Below, in pieces: positions 1 to 6,653 of a stretch of DNA of 18,253 nt; the stretch's first letter is position 1; each line of letters opens with the position of its first letter. The notes under the pieces are model-generated. The model was not told the origin of the DNA. It saw only the letters and a list, made by a program, of their open reading frames with translations, and made no database searches. Source of the DNA: M50B103 sp041667565 (lineage in GTDB: Bacteria > Fidelibacterota > Fidelibacteria > Fidelibacterales > Fidelibacteraceae); the NCBI GenBank assembly GCA_964572745.1, contig CAZNFT010000036.1, positions 1 through 18,253 of the forward strand. Direction: 5' to 3'. Position numbers and translations under genes: made by a program.

Positions 1-202
1 TTGTTATCCCGTCGAAAGGTCTATCAGGTACATCTTGTTATCCTGTCGAAAGGCCTATCAGGTGCATCTTGTTATCCTGTCGAAAGGCCATCAGGTACAT
101 CTTGTTATCCTGTCGAAAGGTCTATCAGGTACATCTTGTTATCCTGTCGAAAGGTCTATCAGGTACATCTTGTTATCCTGTCGAAAGGTCATCAGGTCAT
201 TT
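1..202. repeat. 34-nt direct tandem repeat, six units
   Basis: Six head-to-tail units begin at about 1, 35, 69, 102, 136 and 170. Each opens with TTGTTATCC and carries GTCGAAAGG and then ATCAGGTACATC. Units 4 and 5 are identical. Unit 3 is 33 nt, and unit 6 decays after ATCAGGTCAT. There are no spacers, so this is not a CRISPR array. The period is not a multiple of three, so the open frame running through it is not a credible gene. The array may extend beyond the left edge. The ATCCTGTCGAAAGG core resembles short dispersed repeats common in FCB-type genomes (recollection, not checked). It ends about 40 bp before the purC-purE start. Confidence 0.9.
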
Positions 203-244
203 TGTCAAATGTGATCACGTCAAAAATATAAATAGGAGATATAA

Positions 245-1624
245 ATGAACCCCATGCAAGAAATTTCGAGCCCTCAGATCAAGAAAATCCACAAGGGCAA
301 GGTGCGAGACAGTTTTAGAATTGATAATAAACGTCGTTTGATTGTAGCGACGGATCGTTTATCGAGTTTTGATATGGTTTTGGATACTTTGATCCCAGGT
401 AAGGGCGCTGTATTGAATTCTTTGTCAGCCTGGTGGTTTGATCAGACAAAAGATATTGTCGATAATCATCTTATTAAGCCCATTGGAGCCAGTGCATCCT
501 TGGTTCACGAAGCGGAGCCCATTAAAATTGAAATGATCGTTCGTGGATATATTACCGGCTCTGCTTGGCGTAAATATGAGAAAGGCGGCAGAGAAGTTTC
601 GGGTGTATCATTACCTGATGGATTGAAAAAAAATGATGCTTTCCCCATGCCTATTTTAACTCCTACGACCAAAGAGGACAGCGATAGAGAGATCTCTCGT
701 GAGCAACTTTTAAAAGAAGGCTGGACCAGGGAAGATATCTACTCACAAATGGAAAAATATGCGCTTAAACTTTTTGAGCGTGGTTCAAAATTATTGAAAG
801 AACGCGGGATCATTCTCGTTGATACAAAATATGAATTCGGACTAAAAGATGGAAAGGTCATTTTGATCGATGAGATCCATACGCCGGATTCATCGCGTTT
901 TTGGTCGGCAGAAGACTATGAAGAAAATCCGGATACTGTGGAGCAACTTGACAAAGAATTTGTTCGTTCGTATTTATTAAAAAATAAAAAAGATGATGAA
1001 TATCCTACAAGTCTTCCCAAGGAAATTGTACGCGAAACGGTTCGCCGTTATGAAGCTATTTATAAGATGATTACCGGTGAAGATATTAATCATCCAAGGC
1101 GTCCGGAACATTATCTTGCAGTTTGTTTGGAAGATGAAGCTCTGATAAAAGATGGTTTTGTCTCCATTGTAATGGGGTCGGAATCGGATCTGCCTCATGC
1201 CAGAAAAATGAAATCCATCCTTGAAAAATATGATGTCGCCTGTGATCTTCGTATTATGTCCGCTCACAAGAATGGTGAAGCGATTCTTGACCTGGCTAAA
1301 GAATACAACCATGCTCTAGAGCCGCTTGCGGTCATTGCGGTTGCGGGTCGTTCAAATGGACTTGGTGGCGCTTTAGCAGCAAATTTGACTTGTCCTGTTA
1401 TTTCCTGTCCGCCTTTTGCCGATAAAGTCGATATGATGGTCAATATCAATTCATCATTGATCATGCCGTCAAATACACCTGCGGCAACAGTGGTTGATCC
1501 CAAGAATGCCGCTTATCTGGCCCTGCGTTCATTGAATCTCCATAGATTGAAAAACGTGTTTGCAGATGAGATTGTAAAGATCAAGGAAGGGCTAATGGAG
1601 GCTGATAAGAAGGTAAGAAGGTAA
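245..1624 (+). CDS. purC-purE: Bifunctional SAICAR synthase / class II AIR carboxylase (PurC-PurE fusion)
   Basis: This 459-aa cytoplasmic enzyme should catalyse two consecutive steps of purine synthesis: AIR to CAIR, then CAIR plus aspartate plus ATP to SAICAR. Residues 1-290 are SAICAR synthase of the roughly 300-aa Bacteroidota/yeast type: GKVRD 18-22, TDRLSSFD near 37-43, MIVRGYITGSAW 97-108, LVDTKYEFG near 191-199 and DEIHTPDSSRFW near 209-220. Residues 305-459 are PurE, with nucleotide-site motif MGSESD 310-315, SAHK 339-342, VAGRSNGLG 366-374 and PVISCPP 384-390. SAHK and AGRSNGLG are the animal/Treponema class II versions; class I bacterial PurE has SAHR and GAGGxAHLPG. Class II enzymes carboxylate AIR directly with CO2 and need no PurK. 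An AGGAG ribosome-binding site at 234-238 lies 6 nt from the ATG. The product ends in KKVRR, inside a short repeat. Confidence 0.95.
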   Translation: MNPMQEISSPQIKKIHKGKVRDSFRIDNKRRLIVATDRLSSFDMVLDTLIPGKGAVLNSLSAWWFDQTKDIVDNHLIKPIGASASLVHEAEPIKIEMIVRGYITGSAWRKYEKGGREVSGVSLPDGLKKNDAFPMPILTPTTKEDSDREISREQLLKEGWTREDIYSQMEKYALKLFERGSKLLKERGIILVDTKYEFGLKDGKVILIDEIHTPDSSRFWSAEDYEENPDTVEQLDKEFVRSYLLKNKKDDEYPTSLPKEIVRETVRRYEAIYKMITGEDINHPRRPEHYLAVCLEDEALIKDGFVSIVMGSESDLPHARKMKSILEKYDVACDLRIMSAHKNGEAILDLAKEYNHALEPLAVIAVAGRSNGLGGALAANLTCPVISCPPFADKVDMMVNINSSLIMPSNTPAATVVDPKNAAYLALRSLNLHRLKNVFADEIVKIKEGLMEADKKVRR

Positions 1625-1636
1625 GAAGGTAAGAAG
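1607..1636. repeat. 8-nt tandem repeat across the purC-purE stop codon
   Basis: The unit AAGAAGGT is repeated 3.75 times. Its first two copies encode the final residues (KKVRR) and provide the TAA stop at 1622-1624; later copies are untranslated. Because every unit contains GGTAAGAA, gain of units would leave the protein unchanged, while contraction below two units would alter the end. Confidence 0.85.
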
Positions 1637-1640
1637 CCTG

Positions 1641-1671
1641 CTCTACATAGCTCCGCAGGAGCGAAGTAGAG
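1641..1671. repeat. REP-like palindromic hairpin
   Basis: Outer arms CTCTAC (1641-1646) and GTAGAG (1666-1671) and inner arms GCTCC (1650-1654) and GGAGC (1658-1662) are perfectly complementary. A 3x3 internal bubble (ATA opposite GAA) separates them, and the loop is GCA. The same stem-bubble-stem design recurs at 1733-1770, suggesting a family of small palindromic elements rather than a terminator: there is no T-run on either side. Confidence 0.65.
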
Positions 1672-1718
1672 GTGAGAAGGTCAAAGGTCGTCAGGATGAT
1701 TTTTCCTGGCAGAAGTAG

Positions 1719-1779
1719 AGACGCAGCACCTTGTCCACCGTAGCCGCGAATTGTCGGGGCGAAGGAGGACGCAGCGTCT
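1719..1779. repeat. Nested palindromic element
   Basis: The outer arms AGACGCAGC (1719-1727) and GCAGCGTCT (1771-1779) pair with one mismatch. Between them sits a second hairpin: GTCC (1733-1736) with GGAC (1767-1770), CC (1738-1739) with GG (1764-1765), a GTA/GAA bubble, then GCC (1743-1745) with GGC (1758-1760). It looks like one palindromic repeat lodged in the loop of another (inference). Confidence 0.55.
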
Positions 1780-1850
1780 ATTAGATTGTTTGGATGAAAA
1801 TAATTGCTTTCGAGAGGTGTATTTTGCAAAAGATCGGAGGTAGAGCGCAG

Positions 1851-1891
1851 GAAAAAGAACCCCGACGCATGGAGGGGTTGATCTTTTCCTT
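1851..1891. terminator. Bidirectional rho-independent terminator
   Basis: The stem AACCCC (1858-1863) with GGGGTT (1874-1879) encloses a 10-nt loop. It is flanked by an A-rich stretch on the left (GAAAAAGA) and a T-rich stretch on the right (TCTTTTCCTTCT), which partly extend the stem. Its position between convergent genes fits termination for both strands. Confidence 0.6.
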
Positions 1892-1934
1892 CTAATTCCG
1901 GATTTTCATCAAAATGAAAAAGGCGAGTCCTATC

Positions 1935-2852
1935 TTAGGGTAAAACATTCCCCGCAGCTCTATAAATTTCATACCATTCAGGACGACTAAGTGAAATATC
2001 CGATGCTTCACAAATTTGTGTTAAGCGTTCGGGTTTAGTAGTTCCAATAATCGGCTGCATTTTGGCTGGGTGTCGTAATATCCAGGCAATGACCACTGCG
2101 CTTTTATTACTATTTTTTTCTTTGGCAATTCTATCCAGAGTCTTATTCAGTTCGGTAAATTTTGGGTGATCAAGATAGACGCCTTCAAAATATCCAAATA
2201 AGAATGGTGACCAAGGCTGTATGCGAATATCGTTTAAACGGCAATAGTCTAATATTCCTCCATCATGATCAATTGAAGCAGTGTTGTTCATATTTACATT
2301 GATACCACGATCTATCATGCCTGTGTTAGTAATGGAAAATTGCAGTTGGTTGATAATGAGTTTTTGCGGGATATATTTCTGTAGAAGAGCTATCTGACCC
2401 GGATTATGGTTTGAGACTCCGAAATGTCTTACCTTACCGGCCGATTCAAGGGTTTCAAAGGCTTCTGCGACCTCTTCGGGCTCAATGAGAGTATCTGGGC
2501 GGTGTAAAAGAAAAGTGTCCACATAGTCGGTTTTTAAGCGTTTTAAGCTGTTCTCCAAAGAAGAAATAATATGCTCCTTAGAAAAATCAAAGTAGCCTTT
2601 TTGAATACCGCATTTTGTCTGAATAAAGATCTTTTCACGGATTTCAGGATTCATGTTCAAGGCTTGAGCAAAGACTTCCTCAGACTTGCCTGCACCGTAG
2701 ATATCGGCATGATCAAAAAAGTTTATTCCATTATCTAATGCGGTTTTTATCAAGATCTCCGCATCAGAAATAGTCATTTTTGCTATGCGCATGCAGCCGT
2801 GGATAATAGCTGAGGTCTTGAGTGTTGTTGATGGGAGTGTTAATGTTTTCAT
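1935..2852 (-). CDS. Aldo/keto reductase, YdhF-like
   Basis: This is a 305-aa cytoplasmic NAD(P)H-dependent oxidoreductase of the aldo/keto reductase superfamily. The catalytic tetrad is visible: D47 and Y52 in the FDHADIYG motif, K80 in QTKCGI and H117 in LLHRPD. GKVRHFGVSN near 138-147 and PIIGTTKPER near 272-281 are conserved (beta/alpha)8-barrel signatures of the family; the latter belongs to the cofactor-binding end. The C-terminus (SRPEWYEIYRAAGNVLP) and overall length resemble E. coli YdhF (298 aa) as I recall it. Substrate cannot be read from sequence. The ATG start is preceded by a weak GGAAA ribosome-binding site. The gene lies 65 bp downstream of the 209-aa gene on the same strand, with a palindromic element between them, so co-transcription is possible but uncertain. 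Confidence 0.93.
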   Translation of the reverse strand: MKTLTLPSTTLKTSAIIHGCMRIAKMTISDAEILIKTALDNGINFFDHADIYGAGKSEEVFAQALNMNPEIREKIFIQTKCGIQKGYFDFSKEHIISSLENSLKRLKTDYVDTFLLHRPDTLIEPEEVAEAFETLESAGKVRHFGVSNHNPGQIALLQKYIPQKLIINQLQFSITNTGMIDRGINVNMNNTASIDHDGGILDYCRLNDIRIQPWSPFLFGYFEGVYLDHPKFTELNKTLDRIAKEKNSNKSAVVIAWILRHPAKMQPIIGTTKPERLTQICEASDISLSRPEWYEIYRAAGNVLP

Positions 2853-2873
2853 ATAATTTCCATTTTTATTAGG

Positions 2874-2901
2874 GTAGCGACGCGATACATCGCCTCGTTA
2901 C
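2874..2901. repeat. Degenerate short palindromic repeat
   Basis: This 28-bp imperfect palindrome has a central stem GCGAT (2882-2886) / ATCGC (2889-2893). After a mismatch it extends with CGA/TCG, then after a second mismatch with GTA/TAC at the ends. It resembles the widespread dispersed palindrome reading GTAGAGACGCGAT followed by its complement (recollection). It lies just upstream of the aldo/keto reductase gene. Confidence 0.6.
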
Positions 2902-2917
2902 AACAATGATGATCATT

Positions 2918-3547
2918 TCATTTTTTCCGTCCGACCCAGACAAAATCGTATATATGCCAAAAGGCTTTTTGCTCATCCTCTGTGCCGGGAGCATAGAGTT
3001 CTTCGTGCCAATCACCCGATAGAAGTTTTTGGATCTTTTTTTTGCTCAGTTTATCGTCTGTTTCAAAAAGATAATCCCTGACTTCGTAGCTTGTCCATTC
3101 AAAATCATCGGGATCAAAGGCGCCATATGGGGGATATTTTCCTGTTTGAAATTTATATTGTTCGGGACAAGCGTTAAAATAGTTTGTTTTCCTGTCACCG
3201 GCTTTTTCTACGGCGGCACAGAGCAATTGAGAATCCATCATGTGTTCATCGTAAACCCAGAGTTGCAGGTCGTAAGCCTGATCTCCTTGAGAAAAGCTTT
3301 TATCCCAGCTGTCATACATTCTTGTTAAGCCATCCAGCATGCCAAGAAAGATGCGGAGTGGCGGATTTTTTTCTCTGGGATACCAGGGTTTTATCCATAG
3401 ACCTGTATAATATTCAGGAGCAGTTCTTAGGGCATCCGAAGGTGGTTCTTTAAATAGATCATACCACATTTTAAGTCGTCTTTTGACCCCAGGCGAAAGC
3501 TCGGGGTGTTTTTGAAAAGCTTTTATTTGTTTTTCGAGCTTTGACAT
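2918..3547 (-). CDS. Hypothetical protein, Trp-rich, 209 aa
   Basis: I do not recognise this protein. It is a soluble-looking 209-aa polypeptide without signal peptide or membrane segment. It starts with a basic helical region (1-35) and is unusually rich in aromatic residues, with nine tryptophans (28, 51, 55, 81, 97, 151, 180, 197, 204). Noticeable segments are GLWIKPWYPREKNPP (49-63), QLWVYDEHMMDSQLLC (95-110), YPPYGAFDPDDFEW (138-151) and the C-terminal FWHIYDFVWVGRKK (196-209). Its ATG lies 4 bp after the stop of the DUF4180 gene, so the two are very probably one transcript. The ribosome-binding site is weak (CGAG), which suggests translational coupling. No catalytic motif is evident. 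Confidence 0.8.
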   Translation of the reverse strand: MSKLEKQIKAFQKHPELSPGVKRRLKMWYDLFKEPPSDALRTAPEYYTGLWIKPWYPREKNPPLRIFLGMLDGLTRMYDSWDKSFSQGDQAYDLQLWVYDEHMMDSQLLCAAVEKAGDRKTNYFNACPEQYKFQTGKYPPYGAFDPDDFEWTSYEVRDYLFETDDKLSKKKIQKLLSGDWHEELYAPGTEDEQKAFWHIYDFVWVGRKK

Positions 3548-3551
3548 GGTT

Positions 3552-3914
3552 TTAATCTCGGGTAAATATTTTTACTGCCTCTTGAGTGTCTTCGGCAAAC
3601 ATGATTTGTCCTTCTTTATTACTTTCCTGCATAAATTCCAGCCAGCTCCTTTTTTTTAGGTCCGAAAAGTCGCCTACCACCATAAGATATTTATAATGTT
3701 CTCTCATCTTTTCTGTGATATTTGCAGCAAGTTTTGTATCGATATTAAAAAAATCTTTGCCTAGATGTTCCCGTTTGATCATGATCTTTTGTGCATTATG
3801 ATAATCAGCATCCGAAATAAGGTCCAGAGCATCCTGAAGACTGGAAATTGGAGCGTCAATAGACTCTAAGATCGCGATGGGGATATTCTTGAAATTTAGT
3901 AAAGTAAGTTTCAT
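3552..3914 (-). CDS. DUF4180 domain-containing protein
   Basis: This small cytoplasmic protein of 120 aa fits the DUF4180 family in length and pattern: SSLQDALDLISDADYHNAQKIMIKREHL, then DFFNIDTKLAANITEKM, the VVGDFSDL segment and a closing FMQESNKEGQIMFAEDTQEAV. The family's function is not known to me. The start is set at the ATG at 3914-3912, giving MKLTLLNFKN. It is preceded by AAGGGAA (3921-3927) at 6-nt spacing and by a well-placed promoter. A longer in-frame start at a TTG (3965) would place the first codon inside the -35 box and is rejected. It is the first gene of a probable two-gene unit with the 209-aa protein. Confidence 0.85.
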   Translation of the reverse strand: MKLTLLNFKNIPIAILESIDAPISSLQDALDLISDADYHNAQKIMIKREHLGKDFFNIDTKLAANITEKMREHYKYLMVVGDFSDLKKRSWLEFMQESNKEGQIMFAEDTQEAVKIFTRD

Positions 3915-3936
3915 ATTTGCTTCCCTTATATGGTTA

Positions 3937-3965
3937 AATATATGATCTGTTTTGGTTAAGGTCAA
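3937..3965 (-). promoter_or_regulatory. Sigma-70-like promoter for the DUF4180 gene
   Basis: On the reverse strand, TTGACC (3965-3960) is followed after exactly 17 nt by TATATT (3942-3937), a five-of-six match in each box to the canonical consensus. Predicted transcription start is near 3930, giving a leader of about 16 nt that contains the ribosome-binding site. Confidence 0.65.
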
Positions 3966-4013
3966 AATTTAAAATCAGGCAAGTATTGAAAGCAGGAGAT
4001 ATCTATTAGGGTT

Positions 4014-4241
4014 TTATTCCTGGTCAGTTGTGGTAGGATCTGTATTGCCGTCTGTGTTTTTTTTATCCAGATTCTGATGTGTTTTTCCGATTTGATTAAA
4101 GCGGAGTAGGTACATAATGAAAAAGCAGACTAATCCTAAAATCATCAGCAAGTAAAAATTAGTGCTGACAGCAATCAGTATAGATGCAATGGCAATTATG
4201 GCCAAAAGCATGTTTAAAAAGATGTAAGATCTATTCGTCAT
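4014..4241 (-). CDS. Small membrane protein, two TM helices
   Basis: The 75-aa product has two hydrophobic helices, about residues 6-25 and 28-46, joined by a very short turn (hairpin topology). A polar, Asp/Thr/Asn-rich tail of about 28 residues follows. I do not recognise a family. Its ATG overlaps the TAA stop of the upstream GDPD gene by one base (TAATG), a classic coupling arrangement, so it is co-translated with the phosphodiesterase. With no motif visible, function is unknown; an accessory envelope role is only suggested by context. Confidence 0.75.
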   Translation of the reverse strand: MTNRSYIFLNMLLAIIAIASILIAVSTNFYLLMILGLVCFFIMYLLRFNQIGKTHQNLDKKNTDGNTDPTTTDQE

Positions 4242-5110
4242 TATTCTCCGTATAATACTTTCCCGACTTCCAGCGGTCGATCGGTTGCAAAAATATCAAT
4301 GCCAAGTTTATCCCAGCGTTTGTAAAGATGGTCGCCTCTGGCTTCAGCTTTCTTGTCTAAATTGCCCAGAGTTCCACAGTTGACAAAGGATCCCTCTTCA
4401 TGGATCATTTTATAGAGTTTCTTTTTCTGGAGTCGTGTGCCGGTAAAAGCAGTGACCCTGTTCATGGGAATTCCGGCTTCTTTAGCTCGCAGAAGTTCTT
4501 CTTCTGAGCGAATGGACAATGAAAGCATAAGATCGGGATCCAGTTGGTGGACTTTGACACCATCTTTAATGCTATAAACAATGATCAATACATTGGCTTT
4601 AGTCTCGGTTTTATGGACGAGATCTACAACTTTCTTGAATGGAACGCCGCGCTTAACATCAAGATTTAAAACAGTTTTACCCTTTGTCCATTCCAATGCT
4701 TCTTTGAGAGTTGGGATTTGATATTTTGTTAAATTTCCGTCATTATCCTCAAGATACAGATCATTAAGATCGTCAAAAAGTGTCTCATTTACCGATCCTC
4801 TACCTGTGGTGGTGCGTTCTAAATTCCAGTCATGCATAAGGATCAAAACAGAATCTTTTGTTATAGATACATCAACTTCAAGTGTTGCGGGATAATAATT
4901 AAGAATATTTTCGAATGATTCTATACAGTTTTCAGGATATCCCGGGTAAGGGCCACCGCGATGAGCCGAGAGAATGGGTGTACTGTTTTCATCCCATGAA
5001 AAAAAAGCCTGTAGTTCTTCAACTGTATCGAAGGAAAGATCAGGTTGGGGATAGGGTGGTCTTGCTAAAAGAATAATAGTAAAAAAGAGAAGTAGGATAA
5101 TTTTTTTCAT
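4241..5110 (-). CDS. Glycerophosphodiester phosphodiesterase (GDPD family), exported
   Basis: The 289-aa protein has an N-terminal signal peptide (MKK plus a hydrophobic stretch to about residue 16), so it probably acts in the periplasm. There it would hydrolyse glycerophosphodiesters to glycerol-3-phosphate and an alcohol. GDPD signatures are in order: AHRGG with catalytic H50 and R51; PENCIESFENIL (59-70), contributing metal ligand E60; EVDV (78-81); HDWNLERTTTGRG (93-105), with the second catalytic histidine H93; LNLDVKRG in the middle; and the C-terminal IFATDRPLEVGKVL. No lipobox cysteine follows the signal peptide. An AAAGG ribosome-binding site (5118-5122) lies 7 nt upstream of the ATG. 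It is the first gene of a two-gene unit with the small membrane protein. Length is normal for the family. Confidence 0.93.
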   Translation of the reverse strand: MKKIILLLFFTIILLARPPYPQPDLSFDTVEELQAFFSWDENSTPILSAHRGGPYPGYPENCIESFENILNYYPATLEVDVSITKDSVLILMHDWNLERTTTGRGSVNETLFDDLNDLYLEDNDGNLTKYQIPTLKEALEWTKGKTVLNLDVKRGVPFKKVVDLVHKTETKANVLIIVYSIKDGVKVHQLDPDLMLSLSIRSEEELLRAKEAGIPMNRVTAFTGTRLQKKKLYKMIHEEGSFVNCGTLGNLDKKAEARGDHLYKRWDKLGIDIFATDRPLEVGKVLYGE

Positions 5111-5276
5111 GATAGAACCTTTAAATTGTATTAAAAGATATTCTCTCTAATCTAAAAATGCTTGAAATACTTAGAGTAGGTTAAGGCTGAGGTTGAGAAG
5201 TTAAGAAGATCGTTTGGATATTAAGATTAAGAAAAAAATCTAAACAACTAAACTCTTTTAAGCTACTAAGTTCTTC

Positions 5277-6653
5277 TTAATCTTCTCTGTCCGGATCACC
5301 TATTACAACATCATCGACTTTGGTGAACCTCAAAACTTTTCCATTGCCATTATCGAATGTATAAAGAACTTCATTGTAGAAAGTCAGTGCCATGGGGTTT
5401 AGTAAAAGATCTGGATATTGTTGCAGGACAAGCGTATCCTTTACAACAAGAGAATCACCCACATAGGATGAATCACTGATCTTCATCCATTCTTCTCTCA
5501 CCACAATAGATTTAATAAAGTCTCCTTGAGGAGAGTAGAGCTTAACATCGCGATCCAGAGTATCAAGAACAAAAATGCTATTATCTGTAGAAACCGCAAT
5601 ATCACGGGCATAACCGTATTCGCCAAGTTCCATAATATCATCAATACCTACAAGAAATGCTGTGCTGTAGGAAGGTGAGAGTAATTTATGTACAGAAAAA
5701 TATTCACCTGTTTGAGTATAGTAAACATTTCCTCCATTGTCAGATGTCATAGAAATAGGTTTTGAAACCGTACCGGAGCCTGTACCGGGCTTTGCAATAA
5801 AACCATCAGAAACATCAGATTTATCCAGCATACCAATATATTGCCAAACATTCTGACCATTTTTTAAACGAACTAATACAGTGGGTACCAACTTGATCTT
5901 CAAAATATAATCATTAATGGCATCAGCAGCGTAAATTGCCATGTTTCCTCTATCGGCAGGTGCAAGTGCAACATAAGATTTATTCTGCGCCGCATAAATA
6001 GGGTCTCCTGCTATGAGTACTTCCTTGCTGACAGGATCGATCAATCCCTTTTTATTTAACTCAGATGAAGGATCGTAAAAAACACGCGGATTCATCATAG
6101 AATCTATGGCCGCCTTTTGGCTTGTATCGACAAGCTCTGTTCCGGGGATAGGTGAATAATTGTCACTTAAACCCTCTAAAGGAGTCATTCTTAGAGTGTC
6201 ACCACCAACTTTGTAGTCGCGTTCTGTAATAATACCTTCTATGCCTATTGTTGCAACAAATTGAGGCCAAAAGTAAATAATATCCTTATCGTCGGTGTAA
6301 TAGACATTGAATCTTGCATCAAGGCAGACGGATGTGGGGGAGATATCGAGATCTTTCAATACATCGTAAATGCCTGATTCTACTTCTCCGGAAGGACGAA
6401 TAACGCGGATGGAATGAGCGGCAGAGTCTGCAATATAAATGCGACCATCTTTAGATGAAAAAGCATCTAAAGGAGTTTGTAGTTCCAGCTCAGAAAAAGT
6501 CCAGTCCGGTGTAATTCTTGAGAACTTATTAGGATTGTTATTAATACCTGCATTTGTTCCTGAGTTATTATCAGGAAGTTCCATATTTCCTGAGCAAGAA
6601 AGCAAGAAAATAGCAGTTATTATACTGAGTGATGTTTTAATGGTGTTTTTCAT
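5277..6653 (-). CDS. NHL/beta-propeller-like lipoprotein
   Basis: The 458-aa product begins with a lipoprotein signal peptide ending in LLSC (lipidated cysteine C20), followed by a polar Asn/Gly-rich linker (21-45). The rest contains repeated blade-like segments of the NHL type: DAFSSKDGRIYIADSAAHSIRVI (63-85), TSVCLDARFNVYYTDDKDIIYF (107-128), ISMTSDNGGNVYYTQTGEYFSV (300-321), ARDIAVSTDNSIFVLDTLDRDVKLY (349-373) and ALTFYNEVLYTFDNGNGKVLRF (422-443). This suggests a six-bladed propeller used for binding rather than catalysis. It is the last gene of the surface operon. Its ATG overlaps the stop of the PorV/PorQ-like gene by one base (TAATG) and has no ribosome-binding site of its own, so translation is coupled. 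Ligand unknown. Confidence 0.8.
   Translation of the reverse strand: MKNTIKTSLSIITAIFLLSCSGNMELPDNNSGTNAGINNNPNKFSRITPDWTFSELELQTPLDAFSSKDGRIYIADSAAHSIRVIRPSGEVESGIYDVLKDLDISPTSVCLDARFNVYYTDDKDIIYFWPQFVATIGIEGIITERDYKVGGDTLRMTPLEGLSDNYSPIPGTELVDTSQKAAIDSMMNPRVFYDPSSELNKKGLIDPVSKEVLIAGDPIYAAQNKSYVALAPADRGNMAIYAADAINDYILKIKLVPTVLVRLKNGQNVWQYIGMLDKSDVSDGFIAKPGTGSGTVSKPISMTSDNGGNVYYTQTGEYFSVHKLLSPSYSTAFLVGIDDIMELGEYGYARDIAVSTDNSIFVLDTLDRDVKLYSPQGDFIKSIVVREEWMKISDSSYVGDSLVVKDTLVLQQYPDLLLNPMALTFYNEVLYTFDNGNGKVLRFTKVDDVVIGDPDRED

Larger units (their letters stand above)
1625..1934. other. Intergenic region between convergent genes
   Basis: This 310-bp stretch separates the forward purC-purE gene from the reverse aldo/keto reductase gene. 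I see no gene in it. It holds the end of the 8-nt repeat, two palindromic elements (1641-1671 and 1719-1779), a bidirectional terminator-like hairpin (about 1851-1891), and a weak AT-only hairpin with arms 1903-1909 and 1914-1920. Confidence 0.8.

Noticed and set aside
1..202. CRISPR array
   Set aside because: The units are contiguous with no spacers and no cas genes are present.
207..222. CRP-like site GTGATCAC before purC-purE
   Set aside because: Only one TGTGA half is present and the second half is absent at the right spacing; a short palindrome alone is weak evidence.
1..231. 76-aa forward open frame at the left edge
   Set aside because: It is entirely the 34-nt tandem repeat read through changing phases, begins with TTG and has no protein-like composition.
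977..1829. Reverse open frames antisense to purC-purE and in the following gap
   Set aside because: They are shadows of the coding strand or of repeats, with no ribosome-binding site or recognisable domain.
3915..3965. N-terminal extension of the DUF4180 protein from a TTG start
   Set aside because: The TTG is the first three bases of a good -35 box; the internal ATG has a proper ribosome-binding site and gives the family's usual length.
5201..5280. Terminator after the surface operon, from TTAAGAAGA/TCTTCTTAA and GTTTGGAT/ATCTAAAC pairings near an A7 run (T7 on the reverse strand)
   Set aside because: The arms are far apart and the stretch is low-complexity AT-rich sequence; complementarity is not clearly above chance.
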